A DNA stretch of 64,000 bases, taken from the NCBI RefSeq assembly GCF_004379255.2, contig NC_056049.1, positions 11,888,063 to 11,952,062 of the forward strand. Direction: 5' to 3'. Of this stretch, positions 36,688 to 48,389 are shown one piece after another (within the stretch, counting starts at the first letter, position 1; the number at the start of each line of letters is the position of its first letter). The notes beneath the pieces are model-generated. The model was given only the letters and a program-made list of their open reading frames with translations. It searched no databases and had not been told where the DNA came from. This DNA comes from Salvia splendens. Lineage: Eukaryota > Streptophyta > Magnoliopsida > Lamiales > Lamiaceae. Position numbers and translations under genes: made by a program.

Positions 36688-37553
36688 TTGCTAGCATGTG
36701 ACGTGGCACAATCATGTGTGTCCGTTACTGAAATCAGATGGCCTATATTGGTGGGAAGTTGTGAACTTAAAGTGGGTTATTATCATTTTTATAAAATGAG
36801 TGGAGAAACGGGACTCCTAATATGGGACGAATGAAGTAATAATTAGGAGTAATCACATTATTGTTTAATTGTTTATTGTGATAGGTTTTTATCGTCTCCT
36901 CCATTGTTTAACGTTTGAACATTATATTATGTGATTTGTTTCGATTTTATTATGTTCCAATGTTGATTTGTATATATTTTAATTTTCATAATAACTAAAA
37001 TTTTGTTACTCATTTTTTTCAATGTTATTACACAGGTACATTTTTTGTTTACAACTTTAATATAATAATAATAATAATGTTGATTCTAATTATAATTAAA
37101 ATTTAATAATTTGAAATACCATAATATGTGCATAGCACATATGTGACACTAGTATATATAATGGCCAACTCACAAAACAAACTATTCCACACCCCTTTCT
37201 AAATATGAATGTCGTGCATTTTTCTGGATATTAGTTCCGTGCACCTTTCAGGATCATGCTAACTCAATCTCAAGTTATTTGAGTTATTTTATTTAATGGG
37301 AACAAAAAAACAACTACACTCAATTACTTTATTTTGTTTATTATTTTTACTCTTTCTTTTCTCCCTTATTTTATTTTCTCTTCTACTTTGTTTTATTTTC
37401 ATTTTATCACTTAAACACAACTTTCTTAATTCTCTATTTTATTTGTTAATTCTCTATTTCTTAAACACAACTTTTCTTAATTCTCTATCTTAATTCGGTT
37501 TCTTGCAAATTAATTCATATCCTACTTAGCTTACTTTATGAAATAAAAAATCA
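36688..37553. other. AT-rich intergenic DNA with a Stowaway-like end
   Basis: No gene. The stretch near 36800-36840, read on the minus strand, contains TTCGTCCCATATTAGGAGTCC, which resembles the CTCCCTCCGTCCC-type ends of Stowaway MITEs. I cannot identify a matching second end. The rest is AT-rich, with an ATAATAATAATAAT run near 37064 and pyrimidine-rich tracts at 37310-37490. Confidence 0.4.
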
Positions 37554-38020
37554 ATCAAAACGAAGGCTACTAAAATCCTGGCAGGTTTGACACGAATCAT
37601 CTCTTAGCTTGCTCTCTATCAACTTCCTTTCCCTGCTAGGTTCGTGAATAAATAGTTGTTTCGCGACGCCCTTCCTACTAATGACTACAAGCTTCTGTCC
37701 GTTGATAAAAATCTCAGTTACAACTGTCCACCTTCCTTTCCCCAGTTCATGTGACTTCTCTAACATTTCTTTATCGATCATCTAATAGGCGTTCATTAGT
37801 GCGATTATTATGTCACCAACCTGCTTCAAAATATTGTTGTTGCAAGTAATTTGCAACATCGTGCCCCATATGCTCATCACAGATAGCAAGCAGGCCGAAC
37901 TCGTCCTCATCTATCTTCTTGAGTTTAGAGACTAGATAGTATGACTTGACTTTCCTTTCGTTAGACGGGAGTTAAGTGTAACGTGCCTGGCGAATTTGCT
38001 ACCGCCTTGTCGACCCTCGA
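37554..38020 (-). pseudogene. protein phosphatase 2C pseudogene fragment
   Basis: On the minus strand three pieces in different frames follow the order of a plant PP2C. The first (about 38010-37932) is SKFARHVT then LTKGKSSH. The second (about 37965-37819) is YLVSKLKKIDEDEFGLLAI, then CDEHMGHDVANYL. The third (37781-37554) is MIDKEMLEKSHELGKG, then INGQKLVV, then GVAKQLFIHEPSRERK. The metal-binding Asp-Gly-His is changed to DEH. The segment that should hold the Gly-Asp-Ser-Arg motif is missing between LVV and GVAKQL. There is a stop after the second piece and a gap before the third. The C-terminal half of the phosphatase is absent. No introns are visible between the pieces, so either a processed copy or a TE-captured fragment is possible. 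Confidence 0.75.
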
Positions 38021-38555
38021 CCCTCTCCCAAATGAGAAGAATCGAGCTCAGAACACACATATCAACCGTGTAATTTGCCTCTGGCAATGAACAGGATCCC
38101 ATAGTGAAAGGAATGGGAGTAACCCCCCTCATCTCGGCCCCGGTGCGACAATGAAGCACACAAAAATGAACGTGATACAGAACTTGGGCAAGACATACAT
38201 ATGTAGAAAAAAAATTAGGAAAAAAATAATTATAGATGTTCGACTATTGTTGGATTAATATTGTAAAGTTCATAAATTATTCAATATATACTAGTTATCA
38301 GTAAATTATTACTCCGTACTCCATATATATATTTATACATTCAACATTATAAAGAGGCAAGACAGGCATATTTAGAATAACTCTTTTTATTTTCTAAATA
38401 AATTAATTATATTTTTCTCTCCATTATATTATACTAAAAAATTAAATAGAAAATCCCATATAAAAATGGTCATTTTAAATAGAGCAGTTTTCTAGATGTA
38501 TCAAAATTTTAGGAATTGCCAGCGAATAGATTTTAGGAATTGCCAGGTCATTTTA
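38021..38555. other. AT-rich intergenic DNA
   Basis: I see no gene here. A TTTTAGGAATTGCCAG unit is repeated at 38507 and 38532. A TACTCCGTACTCC phrase at about 38310 is common at ends of plant MITEs, but no second end was found. Confidence 0.4.
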
Positions 38556-38933
38556 AATAGAAAACTGTGCTTCCTCCGTGAGCTGAGTTCTGTCTTCCAT
38601 TATTTTAGTCCAAGTACGTTGGTGAGATTTTCCACACAAATATCAACGTATAGTCCGGGACACCAGTCAGAAGATCCGAGGTCTTGTATTGAATATCTTC
38701 ACGTGGAGACGGAGCAAGCCATCATCGATTCTTGATTGAATCAACAAGGTAAATTGGCTAATTCCGTAGTAAGCATGTTTTAGGGATTTTATGTGCAAAA
38801 GCATGTTTTAATTCAAGTTATGAGCATGATACATGTGATAATTACGCGAATAGATTTTATCTAAATAATCTTCTAAATAGATCAAATTCATGTGATCCGT
38901 TTTGAACGCACGCTTCCGCTGCCAGCCCCTTCA
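38556..38933 (+). repeat. truncated copia LTR (3' end only)
   Basis: This segment closely matches the last ~375 bases of the copia1 LTRs, from AAAACTGTGCTTCCTCCGTG to CCAGCCCCTTCA. It lacks U3 and the TATA box. The next bases, GTTC, start like the post-LTR sequence of copia1 (GTTG) before the Tekay-type solo LTR begins, so it may be a 5' LTR cut off by that insertion. It differs from copia1 by several bases, including GAGCTGAGTTC for GAGCAGTTTC. Confidence 0.85.
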
Positions 38934-39492
38934 GTTCTTTCACGACCACATATCCCTAGTCAAAGAAAGTGTAGCTATATTGCAACTAAATCTTACTAAA
39001 ACTGTCTCAACTCATCATAAGATGCTTAATTCAAAGGAAACATTGTCTGAAATGTGTTGAGGGTACAAATCATACTGAATCAAGGTAGGTATGGGACAAT
39101 TGTCTTTGCTAAAAACAAGTTCTAAATTTTTGCGCAACGGAAGAGTACAAAGACAAATGTAATATGTATGAAGACATACTACATTAGCTATCTTCCTACT
39201 TATTTAATCTTCTATCCCAACACCTCCTCTGCATCGACCAATCAACCTGCACATTAAGGAAAATAATATGCAGGGCGTATACTCAGTGGGCTCATGCCGA
39301 AAACATTTCTCTTTTAGTTGTCAGCCAACTTGAGTGAACACGGGGTTTTTCTAAAAATAAGTCCCGGTCACTAAAACTGTTGATTCTTTCTGAAAATAGA
39401 CTGCAGTCATTTAATCTTCTGATGATATACCATATCTATTCTGTGTGAACCGGGAATGTGGCCACATTCCAACGGTCACTGGACCGGCTAAC

Positions 39493-42400
39493 TGTAACAT
39501 CCCAAAAATTTGTGATGTTTATTTAATAAGTTGATTTGAAATTTCAATTATGAAACTTTTATTTCTATGCGATTAAGTGAATTATGTGAAATAATTGTCG
39601 TGGGTGATGTGGAATGAAGTGGTTGATATTTTTTTATATTATATTTTCCAATGTGGGGAAATAATTTAATAGGATCATGCATATATTTTTCCGAGCCAAT
39701 TCATTGGAATTTTTGGCCCTTCCTAATTTTTGGAAATAGTTGAATTAAGAGTTGAATTATTCCTTGTGGCTAATTAAGCCAATTTTCGCCCCCCCCCCCC
39801 CCCCCTCTATTTTGTAGAGAAGATTATAATTGTTACCTAATTTATGGGAATCTTTTCCTATAAAGAAATTACCAAATTTAAATCATATTCTATTCAATTG
39901 AGGATTTAAATAATTTCCTTGTGCACACCATCAAGATTTTCGCCCCTCCCTCATTATTTCCTACTTGGAGATTTAATTTATTTTGTTCCCTTGTTTATGG
40001 AATATTCATCGTTTTATTTCCTAAATTGTGAATCTATTTCTCTCCAAGTAAATACCAAATAAATTCCTTATTGAATTTCTAGCCATAATGTTCGAAATAC
40101 TTGCCTTCCTTTTAATTGTGGGATTTTATTTATTGGCCTCTATTTTATTCCTCCACAATTAATTAATTAATTAATTGGATTAAACCTAGGACTATATATT
40201 CACCTAAACTAAACCCTAGCCCCCATCTCCCTCATAAATTTCGTGCCTCTCCTCTCCCTCTCCATATTCTCTCCAAAAATCCTCTATTCATCCTTGTTCT
40301 TGCATCCGTTGGAGTTTATTTTCAAGAGTCTCCGACGAATCGCCTCCATTCTTGTTTCTACCGTTTGTTTTCTTGATTCAAGAAGGTATAACTAAGTTTT
40401 CTTCCCATCTCCTTCATTGAAACTTTAATCTTGAATCCTACATGCATATAGAGGGTGTAGGATTGATAGATCGCAAAATTATCGGTGGAAAAGTGTGATT
40501 GCATGAGAACTTTGATAGTTATGCGTTTTTGATTAAGTTTATGTGAAGTTTGATTTGAATCTTTGGTGAATGATGTGGGTTTATATGCAAACATGATTAT
40601 GAGGAACTTTTAAGCATGATTGTGTGTTATAAGCATGGAAAATTGGTATTTGTTAGATTGAAGAAGAAACCCTAAATTCGAAATTATGAGCCTGAAATCT
40701 GTGACGTTCGAACAGTGGCTTCTGATGTGTGATTGGCCTATCAAACGATCGAAGTTTGATATGAAATTTTTACTGAGGGAATTTCAAGATGTTTTCTGTG
40801 TCTCGTGTGAATTTCAGCCCATTTGGTCGAAAAATGAATTTTTAATAAATTTTTGAAGTTGACTGCGCAATTCTGCCAGAAACTTGTGTTCTTGCCAAGA
40901 AAGTTTCGTATTCTGTTTGACCAACCAAATGACCTCCGTTTGATGTGATTCTTGAACTATAAGAATATATGAAGTTCCTTCTGAGTCGTGTAAAAGTTTC
41001 ATCCTTTTTGGGCATTGGATGAATTTACGGTGAATTTTTTAAATGAACTGCGCAGTGCTGCCAGAAATTTTATGTTCCGACCAGAGAGTTTAATTATTGA
41101 TTTGACTGACTAAAAGACATGATTTCAGTGTGAAAATTTGTCTAGATGAACTTGAATGTGTCTTCTGTGTTGTGAGAAAAATTTAGCTTCATATGAGGTC
41201 GGGTGAAGTTTTAGTGATTTTTACAACACGGTCGCGCAGTTCTGCCAGTTTTCTGCATTGATAAAATGACACTTATTTTCAAGTTTAAAAGTATTATATG
41301 ATGTATGTATGTCCAAGGAACGTGCCTAATGATGTGATCACGTGTGATAAGTTGAAATATATTACGGTGTGTTTTTCCGTCTTTGTGACGAACGTGGGGT
41401 TGGGTTAATTGAGAAAAACGATGAGAGAGAAACGATAGGACATGCATAGTAGTATGATTTTTGTGGAAGGCTGACTTGTATTGTCGTTGACAAGGGTGAT
41501 TGTGTATTCATGAACTCGAGGAACGAGAGTTGCCATAAGTTGGATTGTGAATTGTTAAGCGAACGAGGTGGCTTTCTTTTCAAATCTCTTTATTTTTCCG
41601 AAAATACTATGTGGCGTTATAAGGGTGGTTTAACTTGTTATGTCATACCATGGTTTGTTTTGATTGAGATTGTGTGCCTGATGCCTAGTTCGTCTGAGTT
41701 TACTCCGTTAGGCTATATGGCTGTGTTGTGAAACGAATTCGGGTCTGAGTAGGGCCGCAAACCCTATCAGGCTGTGTACACTGGTGGGATCGTGAGCCGT
41801 CCTTGCTAGTCGGTCGGTCTCGTGGGCGAATAGTGAGGCCACACTTTCGTCCCACATGGAATGATGATTGTGATTGATGGATTGTTGAGAAAGTGGGGAG
41901 ATTATTTGACTGGCCAGTCTATGAAATGTTTTTGTGTTCTTGATGATATTTCTTTAGTACATATAAAACTCGAGATCACTGGTATGGATGACATAACTGT
42001 ATAAATGTTTTCGGCATGAGCCCATTGAGTACAACAAGTACTCAGCCCTGCATATTTTTTTTCTTATGTGCAGGTTGAGCGGGATGTTGCGGAGGATGTT
42101 GAGTTGGTCTAAGAACTTAGGATGCGTTGTGTCGTCATACATAGGCGTTATCCTTAAACCTTATTTCCGCTGCTATATTTTGAAACTATGTCTCAAGACA
42201 TAAATCTTTTTCGTACTGTGTTTGAGTATGTTTGGTCGTGTTAGGTTTTAAACGAGTGTTTACTTTGTTATCTGAAAATGGTATTCCCGTGAATTAAACT
42301 AAATGTTTTTTTTAGAAGATGATTGGGTTTTTAATAAATATTTCTCTTCGCTGCTTTCTTTTAAAGGTATTTATTATGAGTCGTTTTTATTTAATAGAAA

Positions 42401-42545
42401 AGTTATAACTTTAAACTTCTTTAAACCAAAATGTTTCTCTTCCTTTAAGCTAATTTAGTTTTCATAAATGGTTATACTTGGTTAATGTTGTCCCTTGGTC
42501 GCGATCGTCGCGCTTGTTGTACCCCTAGTATGGGAGGTCGTGACA
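39493..42545 (+). repeat. gypsy2 5' LTR
   Basis: A 3053-base LTR. A TATATA box lies near 40193 and is followed by AAACTAAACCCTAGCC, a likely transcript start region. ORFs in it (for example 41510-41731) recur in the 3' LTR and show no domain. Confidence 0.94.
39789..39807. repeat. 19-C homopolymer in the gypsy2 5' LTR
   Basis: Nineteen uninterrupted cytosines. The 3' LTR has the same tract broken by T residues at about 48685-48710. It may be slippage or an assembly error. Confidence 0.9.
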
Positions 42546-42548
42546 GAG

Positions 42549-42560
42549 TGGTATCAGAGC
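42549..42560 (+). other. gypsy2 primer-binding site
   Basis: TGGTATCAGAGC lies three bases past the 5' LTR and is identical to the gypsy1 site. The next ~120 bases still parallel the gypsy1 leader. Confidence 0.9.
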
Positions 42561-42689
42561 TTCGTTCTTTCGCTCTGGTCCGAGAGTCTTCTTTCACTTT
42601 AAGTCTAGAATAGTAGACCATAAACTAAAAGTATCACGAAGGCTCAACATCCAAAGCATCACGCTCAACCAAGGAAAGTGAGGTATGTT

Positions 42690-45170
42690 TTAAGTTGTTG
42701 ATGAAATATGATAACGATTTATAAGATTGATGATATGATGAGGATGGTTTGGGCAAAAGAATGCATGAGCAAGTAATTACGTGATGATGTGATTTTCATG
42801 ATTGAAATTCGTGAATAAATGATGTAATGACATAAAGAAGTTGAATGTGAGCATGATTGGCATGATGATCTAAACGCGTGTATTATGTGAAAACAATATC
42901 GTGATAGTATGAATATGTGGAATATGACAATATAATTTAAGCATGTGTTGTATGTACGAAAATGATATTGGTATGGTATGAGTATGTGAGATATGAGCAA
43001 GATTGGCATGATGACCTAAGTATGTGTTATGTGTGTGTAAGTGATATGACAAAAGCATGTGAGCATAGGATGATGGAGTGTTTTACATAAAGGATGAAGG
43101 TTGATGAGTTGTTTTGAGCATGTTGAAATTTTTGAGAAAGAAAAACAATTTTAAAAAAAAATTATTGTTTCAAACGTATATGTGAAGTGAATGAGTGTTT
43201 TGTTTGGAATACAAATGTGTTATGAGTTTTGAAAGATTTGCATGGTTTGATATGTAAAAGAGAAAAATGGAAAAATGATTTTGTGGTTGATGTTTTGTAA
43301 TATTAATGACTAGTTGTTCTAGTGGAGTTTGATTGAGGAAAAATGTTTATGTTGTGAAAAGTTCTTTCTTTTGGGAAAATTAATTGATCAATGGAAAATG
43401 TTGTGTTTATGAATTGTTTAAAAAAAAATTAAAATTACCTTTTCATTTGAAAATTTGAGCCATGGAAGTGTGATGTTATGTATGTTATGAGGTGCGAAGT
43501 ATGATGCGTCATTCTATGGAGTGTTTTATAAGAGTGATGAAAGTTGATGCGAAAGTACGTTTCAGTTTGAGTCAAAACTTTTACCTTAAAATTGAGATGT
43601 GGAAAAAAAAATTTGGAAAGTGTGAAAGTGTAAAGAAATTTTGTTTCAAAAATTTTGAATATAATGTGAAGTTTGAAAGTGTTTTGCTATGAGATGTGAA
43701 AGTGTGGTGTGTTTATCTTGAGGTATGAATGACGTAAATTGAAGTAGATGATGATCTATGAGATGATGAATTTTGTTGTGAACTTAGAGTACCTAAAATA
43801 TAAGCCTAGTTGACTGCGCGAATCGTAGTTCTAAGTTGAAAACTTAACAATTGCTTTTCCGAGCAATGAAACGTACGAGAATATGAGAGTTTAGGCAAAT
43901 GCTTAAGTCAAGGTGCGAGACAAGAAGAACCGATGCTAAGAGATATTTTCATGCAACGACGGGCGATCATACTCGTGATTTAAAATAGTATAGTTTAATC
44001 TTGCGTAAGTGGAAGCACGATGGAGATGATCTTCATACCCTGCTAAGGAGCATGAGGATGACAACAATATCCTACGAGGATAATCATTATGACATGCAGA
44101 GAACTTTATGAAGATATGGACTCCGACTATCATTATTAGTGGCAATGACACGAAGAATCTCAGCGTGGAATCCACAGTTCTTAGAGCGATGTTACCAGTC
44201 TCGGCTTGCGAAAGATGAACGAGGTGGTACGACTTTAATAGCTATAACAAACTATTTTAATCAACAGTTTTTACTTGGATTCTAAGAAGTTATTTCTCAG
44301 GACCTTTCAAATAACCGTGAGCCCTTGTCTACTTAACGGCTTGTTTCATTCACCCCTTGCAAGTGATGCATATTATTTCTTTTCCTCCATTGAGTCATAA
44401 CTCACTTTCAATTCTTGGAAAGTGGTGTTGCCTTCATAACTTTGGACAATTGGATTGATTGTAGTCTTCTTTGACTTATTATTTATACGAACAATATTTT
44501 GACTTTGTGAGCCTTTGCTATTGAACTTCATTCCTAAGACTGCTTGCAGTTACGTCCTTCAATATAATCACGTTTCACAGACATGTTTTCTATGGGATAT
44601 TCTTCTTCGAACTTTTGTTCAGCCTTTTATTTTGTCACCATTTCTGTGTGAAGTTCTTTCTTACAGAGTGAAATTTTTTTTGGTTCAGTTCATGTATCCT
44701 TTCCATAATAGAACCTTTCTTTCTACAAAATGAAGTTAAGGCCTACATTTTGTTCCTTGCCTTAGCAAACTTAATCCACTTGATTTTTGTTCTCAATAGC
44801 CCATTTGACTTTGATTGCCTTTCACAAACTTATGAACCCATTGATGTGATTCTGTCAGTCCATATTATAATTTTCCTTGAACCATGATCAGTACCGCTTT
44901 GTGACAACTGCCTACATTTCTCAATCCTCATGCAACTGATCATTTCTTTTCCTCAACCCTTTAAGTCATTATCCATTGATGTGTGGACCTTTCAAATTTG
45001 GTCGAACAACTGAATTATCTTTTGGTAGCCTACTATGAGAGTTGACATTAATTTGATTCCTCCCATATTCATGACCTATCTTATGTTCTTTCAAGCTCCG
45101 AGGGGATGATCATAACTGATTGTTACAATTCAAAATCGGTTCATATCCAAGTTAAGACTGTTTGACTAAA
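42690..45170. other. non-coding segment in place of gag in gypsy2
   Basis: Where gag and protease are expected, about 2.5 kb shows no gag motif, zinc knuckle or protease triad. The first part is rich in GATGATATGA/GAGCATG-like words. A ~142-base unit containing AAGATTGGCATGATGAYCTAA is imperfectly repeated (about 42851 and 42993). The later part (44215-45170) is AT-rich unique-looking sequence. Its origin is unclear; both deletion with filler and acquisition are possible. Confidence 0.6.
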
Positions 45171-45177
45171 GTTTGTG

Positions 45178-48100
45178 TTAGGAGAGTTAGGAGTAGTAGC
45201 TCGACTTTTACACGTCATGCCTATGGAGAACGTTGACATAATTTTGGGAATGGATTTGCTTACCGAGAACCACGCAATGATTCACTGTAAAGAGACACAG
45301 ATTTCTTTTCAAACCCCTAGTGACGAGCCGGCCATCTTGTATGGAATCTCCATGAACCGACGAACCTCCATAATCTCTGCTAAGCAAGCAACCACGATGA
45401 TAAGAAAAAGGCGTCTGACATATCTTGTGTATTTGAACGGAGAGGAGAAGAAGGAGTTGAAAGTGGAAGACATGGCAGTAGTACGAGACTTTCCCGATGT
45501 GTTCCCTGAAACCTTACCTGGACCACCGCCTGACAGACAAGTGAAGTTTACCATCGACTTAGAACCCGGATCTGCGCCAGTGTCGAAGGCGCCATACCGA
45601 ATGGCCCCTAAGGAATTGGCCGAGTTGAAGATACAGTTGCAAGAACTGTTAGACTTGGGTTTTATTCGGCCTAGTGTGTCACCGTGGGGAGCGCCAGTGT
45701 TGTTCGTTAAGAAAAAGGATGGCACGATGAGGATGTGCATTGACTATCGTGAGCTCAACAAGTTGACTTTGAAGAATAAGTACCCGCTACCAAGAATTGA
45801 CGACTTGTTTGACCAACTCCGAGGAGCGGGTGTATTCTCGAAAATGGACTTGAGGTCGAGATATCATCAATTAAAGGTCCGACGAGAGCATGTGCCTAAG
45901 ACTGTTTTTCGCACTTGTTATGGCCATTATGAATTTGTCGTGATGCCATTTGGGCTGACCCACGCCCCGGCCGTCTTCATGGACTTGATGAACCGAGTCT
46001 TCCACGAGTATCTCTACAAGTTCGTGTTAGTCTTCATCGATGATGTTTTAGTATACTCGAAGAACGAGGAGGAACATGGATGGCATCTACAAACAGTGTT
46101 GGAAACGTTGCGAAAGGAGAAGCTTTATGCCAAGTTTAGTAAGTGTGAGTTTTGGTTGACTCGAGTGAACTTTCTTGGTCATATTGTGACGGCAAATGGA
46201 ATTCAAGTAGACCCAGCAAAGGTGGAGGCCGTACAGAATTGGAAATCGCCGAAAACGCCGACTGAAATCCGCAGTTTCTTGTGATTGGCGGGATACTATC
46301 GACAATTCATTGAAGGATTCTCTAAGATTGCGAGACCGATGACGCAACTGTTAAAGAAAGGAATCAAGGTGGTTTGGACGCCAGAGTGCGAGGCGAGTTT
46401 CCAACTGTTGAAAGAGAGATTGACTACAACACCAGTCCTAGCGGTACCAGAACCCGACAAGGACTTCGCCGTCTATACTGACGCGTCGAAAGTAGGACTA
46501 CGATGCATGTTGATGCAGGATGGGAAGGTGATAGCATATAAATTTCTGACTCATGATTTGGAGTTAGCAGCAGTGGTGCATGCACTAAAAATTTGGAGAC
46601 ACCATCTCTATGGAGTGAGATGCGAGATATATACAGATCACAAGAGTCTCAAGTACTTTTTCGAGCAGAAGGAGCTAAACATGCGACAACGACGTTGGTT
46701 AGAGATCGTGAAAGATTATGACCGTGGTATTCACTATCACCAGGGCAAGGCGAACGTAGTAGCCGATGCTTTGAGCAGGAAGAACCAACCGCAATTGGCT
46801 TATTTCCTAACGCAAGAGGAAGTGTTAATTCGTGAATTTGACAGAATGAGATTGAAAATAGTAAAAGCGCCTGAGGCAGTAGGAGGAGGATTAGCGACAC
46901 TAGTGATTGAGCCAGAATTGAGGACCAAGCTCATAGAAGCCCAACGACGTGATGAGAAGTTGGAAGAATTACGTGTGAAGGTGAGAGCCGAGAAGCTTGA
47001 TCATTAGCGTGAGGAGGCGGATAATGCTTTGACGTACGATGGACGATTGTGTGTGCCGAGTGATGAGGCGGTAAAAGATGAGATTTTGAGTGAAGCGCAC
47101 GACACGCCTTACACTGCTCACCTTGGAAGCACGAAGATGTATCGAGATTTGAAGCAACGTTTTTGGTGGAATGGAATGAAAGGAGACGTAGCGTCATATG
47201 TGGAACGATGTCTAACGTGCCAACAACTGAAGGCCATACACCAACGGCCATATGAGAAGCTGCAACCACTCGAAATCCCCGAATGGAAGTGGGAACATCT
47301 AGCTATGGATTTCGTGACGGGTTTGCGAAAGTCACAGAAGGGCAACACTGCGATTTGGGTGATCATCGATCGACTAACTAAAAACGCGCACTTTTTACCA
47401 ATTCGAATTACTTATGGCGCGGACAAGTTAGCAAAACTCTACTTGAATGAGATTGTGCGTTTGCATGGAGTGCCAAAGACCATTGTATCCGACCGCGATA
47501 CGAAGTTCACATCAAAGTTTTGGATGAGTTTGCAACGTGAATTGTGCACACAACTGAACTTTAGCACTGCTTATCACCCGCAATCGGACGAACAGTCAGA
47601 GAGGACGATTCAAACGCTTGAAGATATGCTGCGAGCCGTTTTCTTAGATCGAGGGGAAAGTTGGGAAACTGTTCTGCCGTTGGTTGAATTCGCCTACAAC
47701 AATGGCTACCAAGCGACGATCGATATGGCTCCGTATGAAGCCTTGTATGGCAGAAAGTGTCAATCCCCACTTTATTGGGATGAAGTCGGCGAGAGGAAGA
47801 TGTTAGGACCCGACGCTATAAAGGAGATGACCGAAATTGTGCATCAAATCCGCGCAAGGATCAAGGAAGCTCAAGATAGGCAGAAATCGTATGCTGACGT
47901 GCGACGAACGGAAATCAAATTCGATGTTGATGACAAAGTATTCTTGAAAGTATCCCCGACGAGAGGAGTTGTGAGGTTTGGAGTGAAGGGCAAGCTGAAA
48001 CCGAGTTTTGTAGGACCGTACGAGATTATCGATAAAGTAGGTCTTGTAGCTTACCGCTTGGCGTTACCTCCCAGCTTTGGGAACGTGCACAACGTGTTCC

Positions 48101-48345
48101 ATGTGTCACAGTTAAGCAAGTACGTGTTCGACCCCAAGCATGTGATTCACAAAGAGGAAGTGATCCTAACCCCCGACGTGAGCTACGAGGAAATGCCCGA
48201 GGCAATCCTAGATCGGAAGGTTCAAGAGTTGCGAAACAAGTCAATAGCATTCGTGAAGGTGTTGTGGAAACACCATGGTCCCGAGGAAGCCACGTATGAG
48301 TTAGAAGATAAATTGAAAGAAAAGTTCCCCGAGTTGTTTATGTGA
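45178..48345 (+). pseudogene. gypsy2 pol, broken, lacks gag and protease core
   Basis: Homology to gypsy1 begins at [20 protein letters not shown], just past the protease active site, and there is no ATG at that edge. Reverse transcriptase has FIDDVLVYS with the Asp pair at 46039-46044. RNase H has YTDASKVG but lost about a dozen residues after KVIAY. Integrase has an HHCC finger (HDTPYTAH; CLTCQQ) and core acidic residues in MDFVTGL, SDRDTKFTS and SERTIQ. The chromodomain ends near 48340. The frame is stopped by TGA at 46282-46284 and TAG at 47005-47007. These and the missing gag make it non-autonomous, though the integrase and chromodomain part is intact in sequence. Confidence 0.93.
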
Positions 48346-48389
48346 GACGATCAAATTTCGGGACGAAATTTCTGTTAAGAGGGGAAGGA

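Noticed and set aside
6549..36692. Target duplication around the inverted outer copia LTR
   Set aside because: ATTAA on the left and TTGCT on the right do not match, so solo-LTR status for this layer is not proven.
41510..41731. 73-codon ORF found identically at 50411-50632
   Set aside because: It lies in the paired LTRs of gypsy2, so its identity is due to LTR duplication, not selection.
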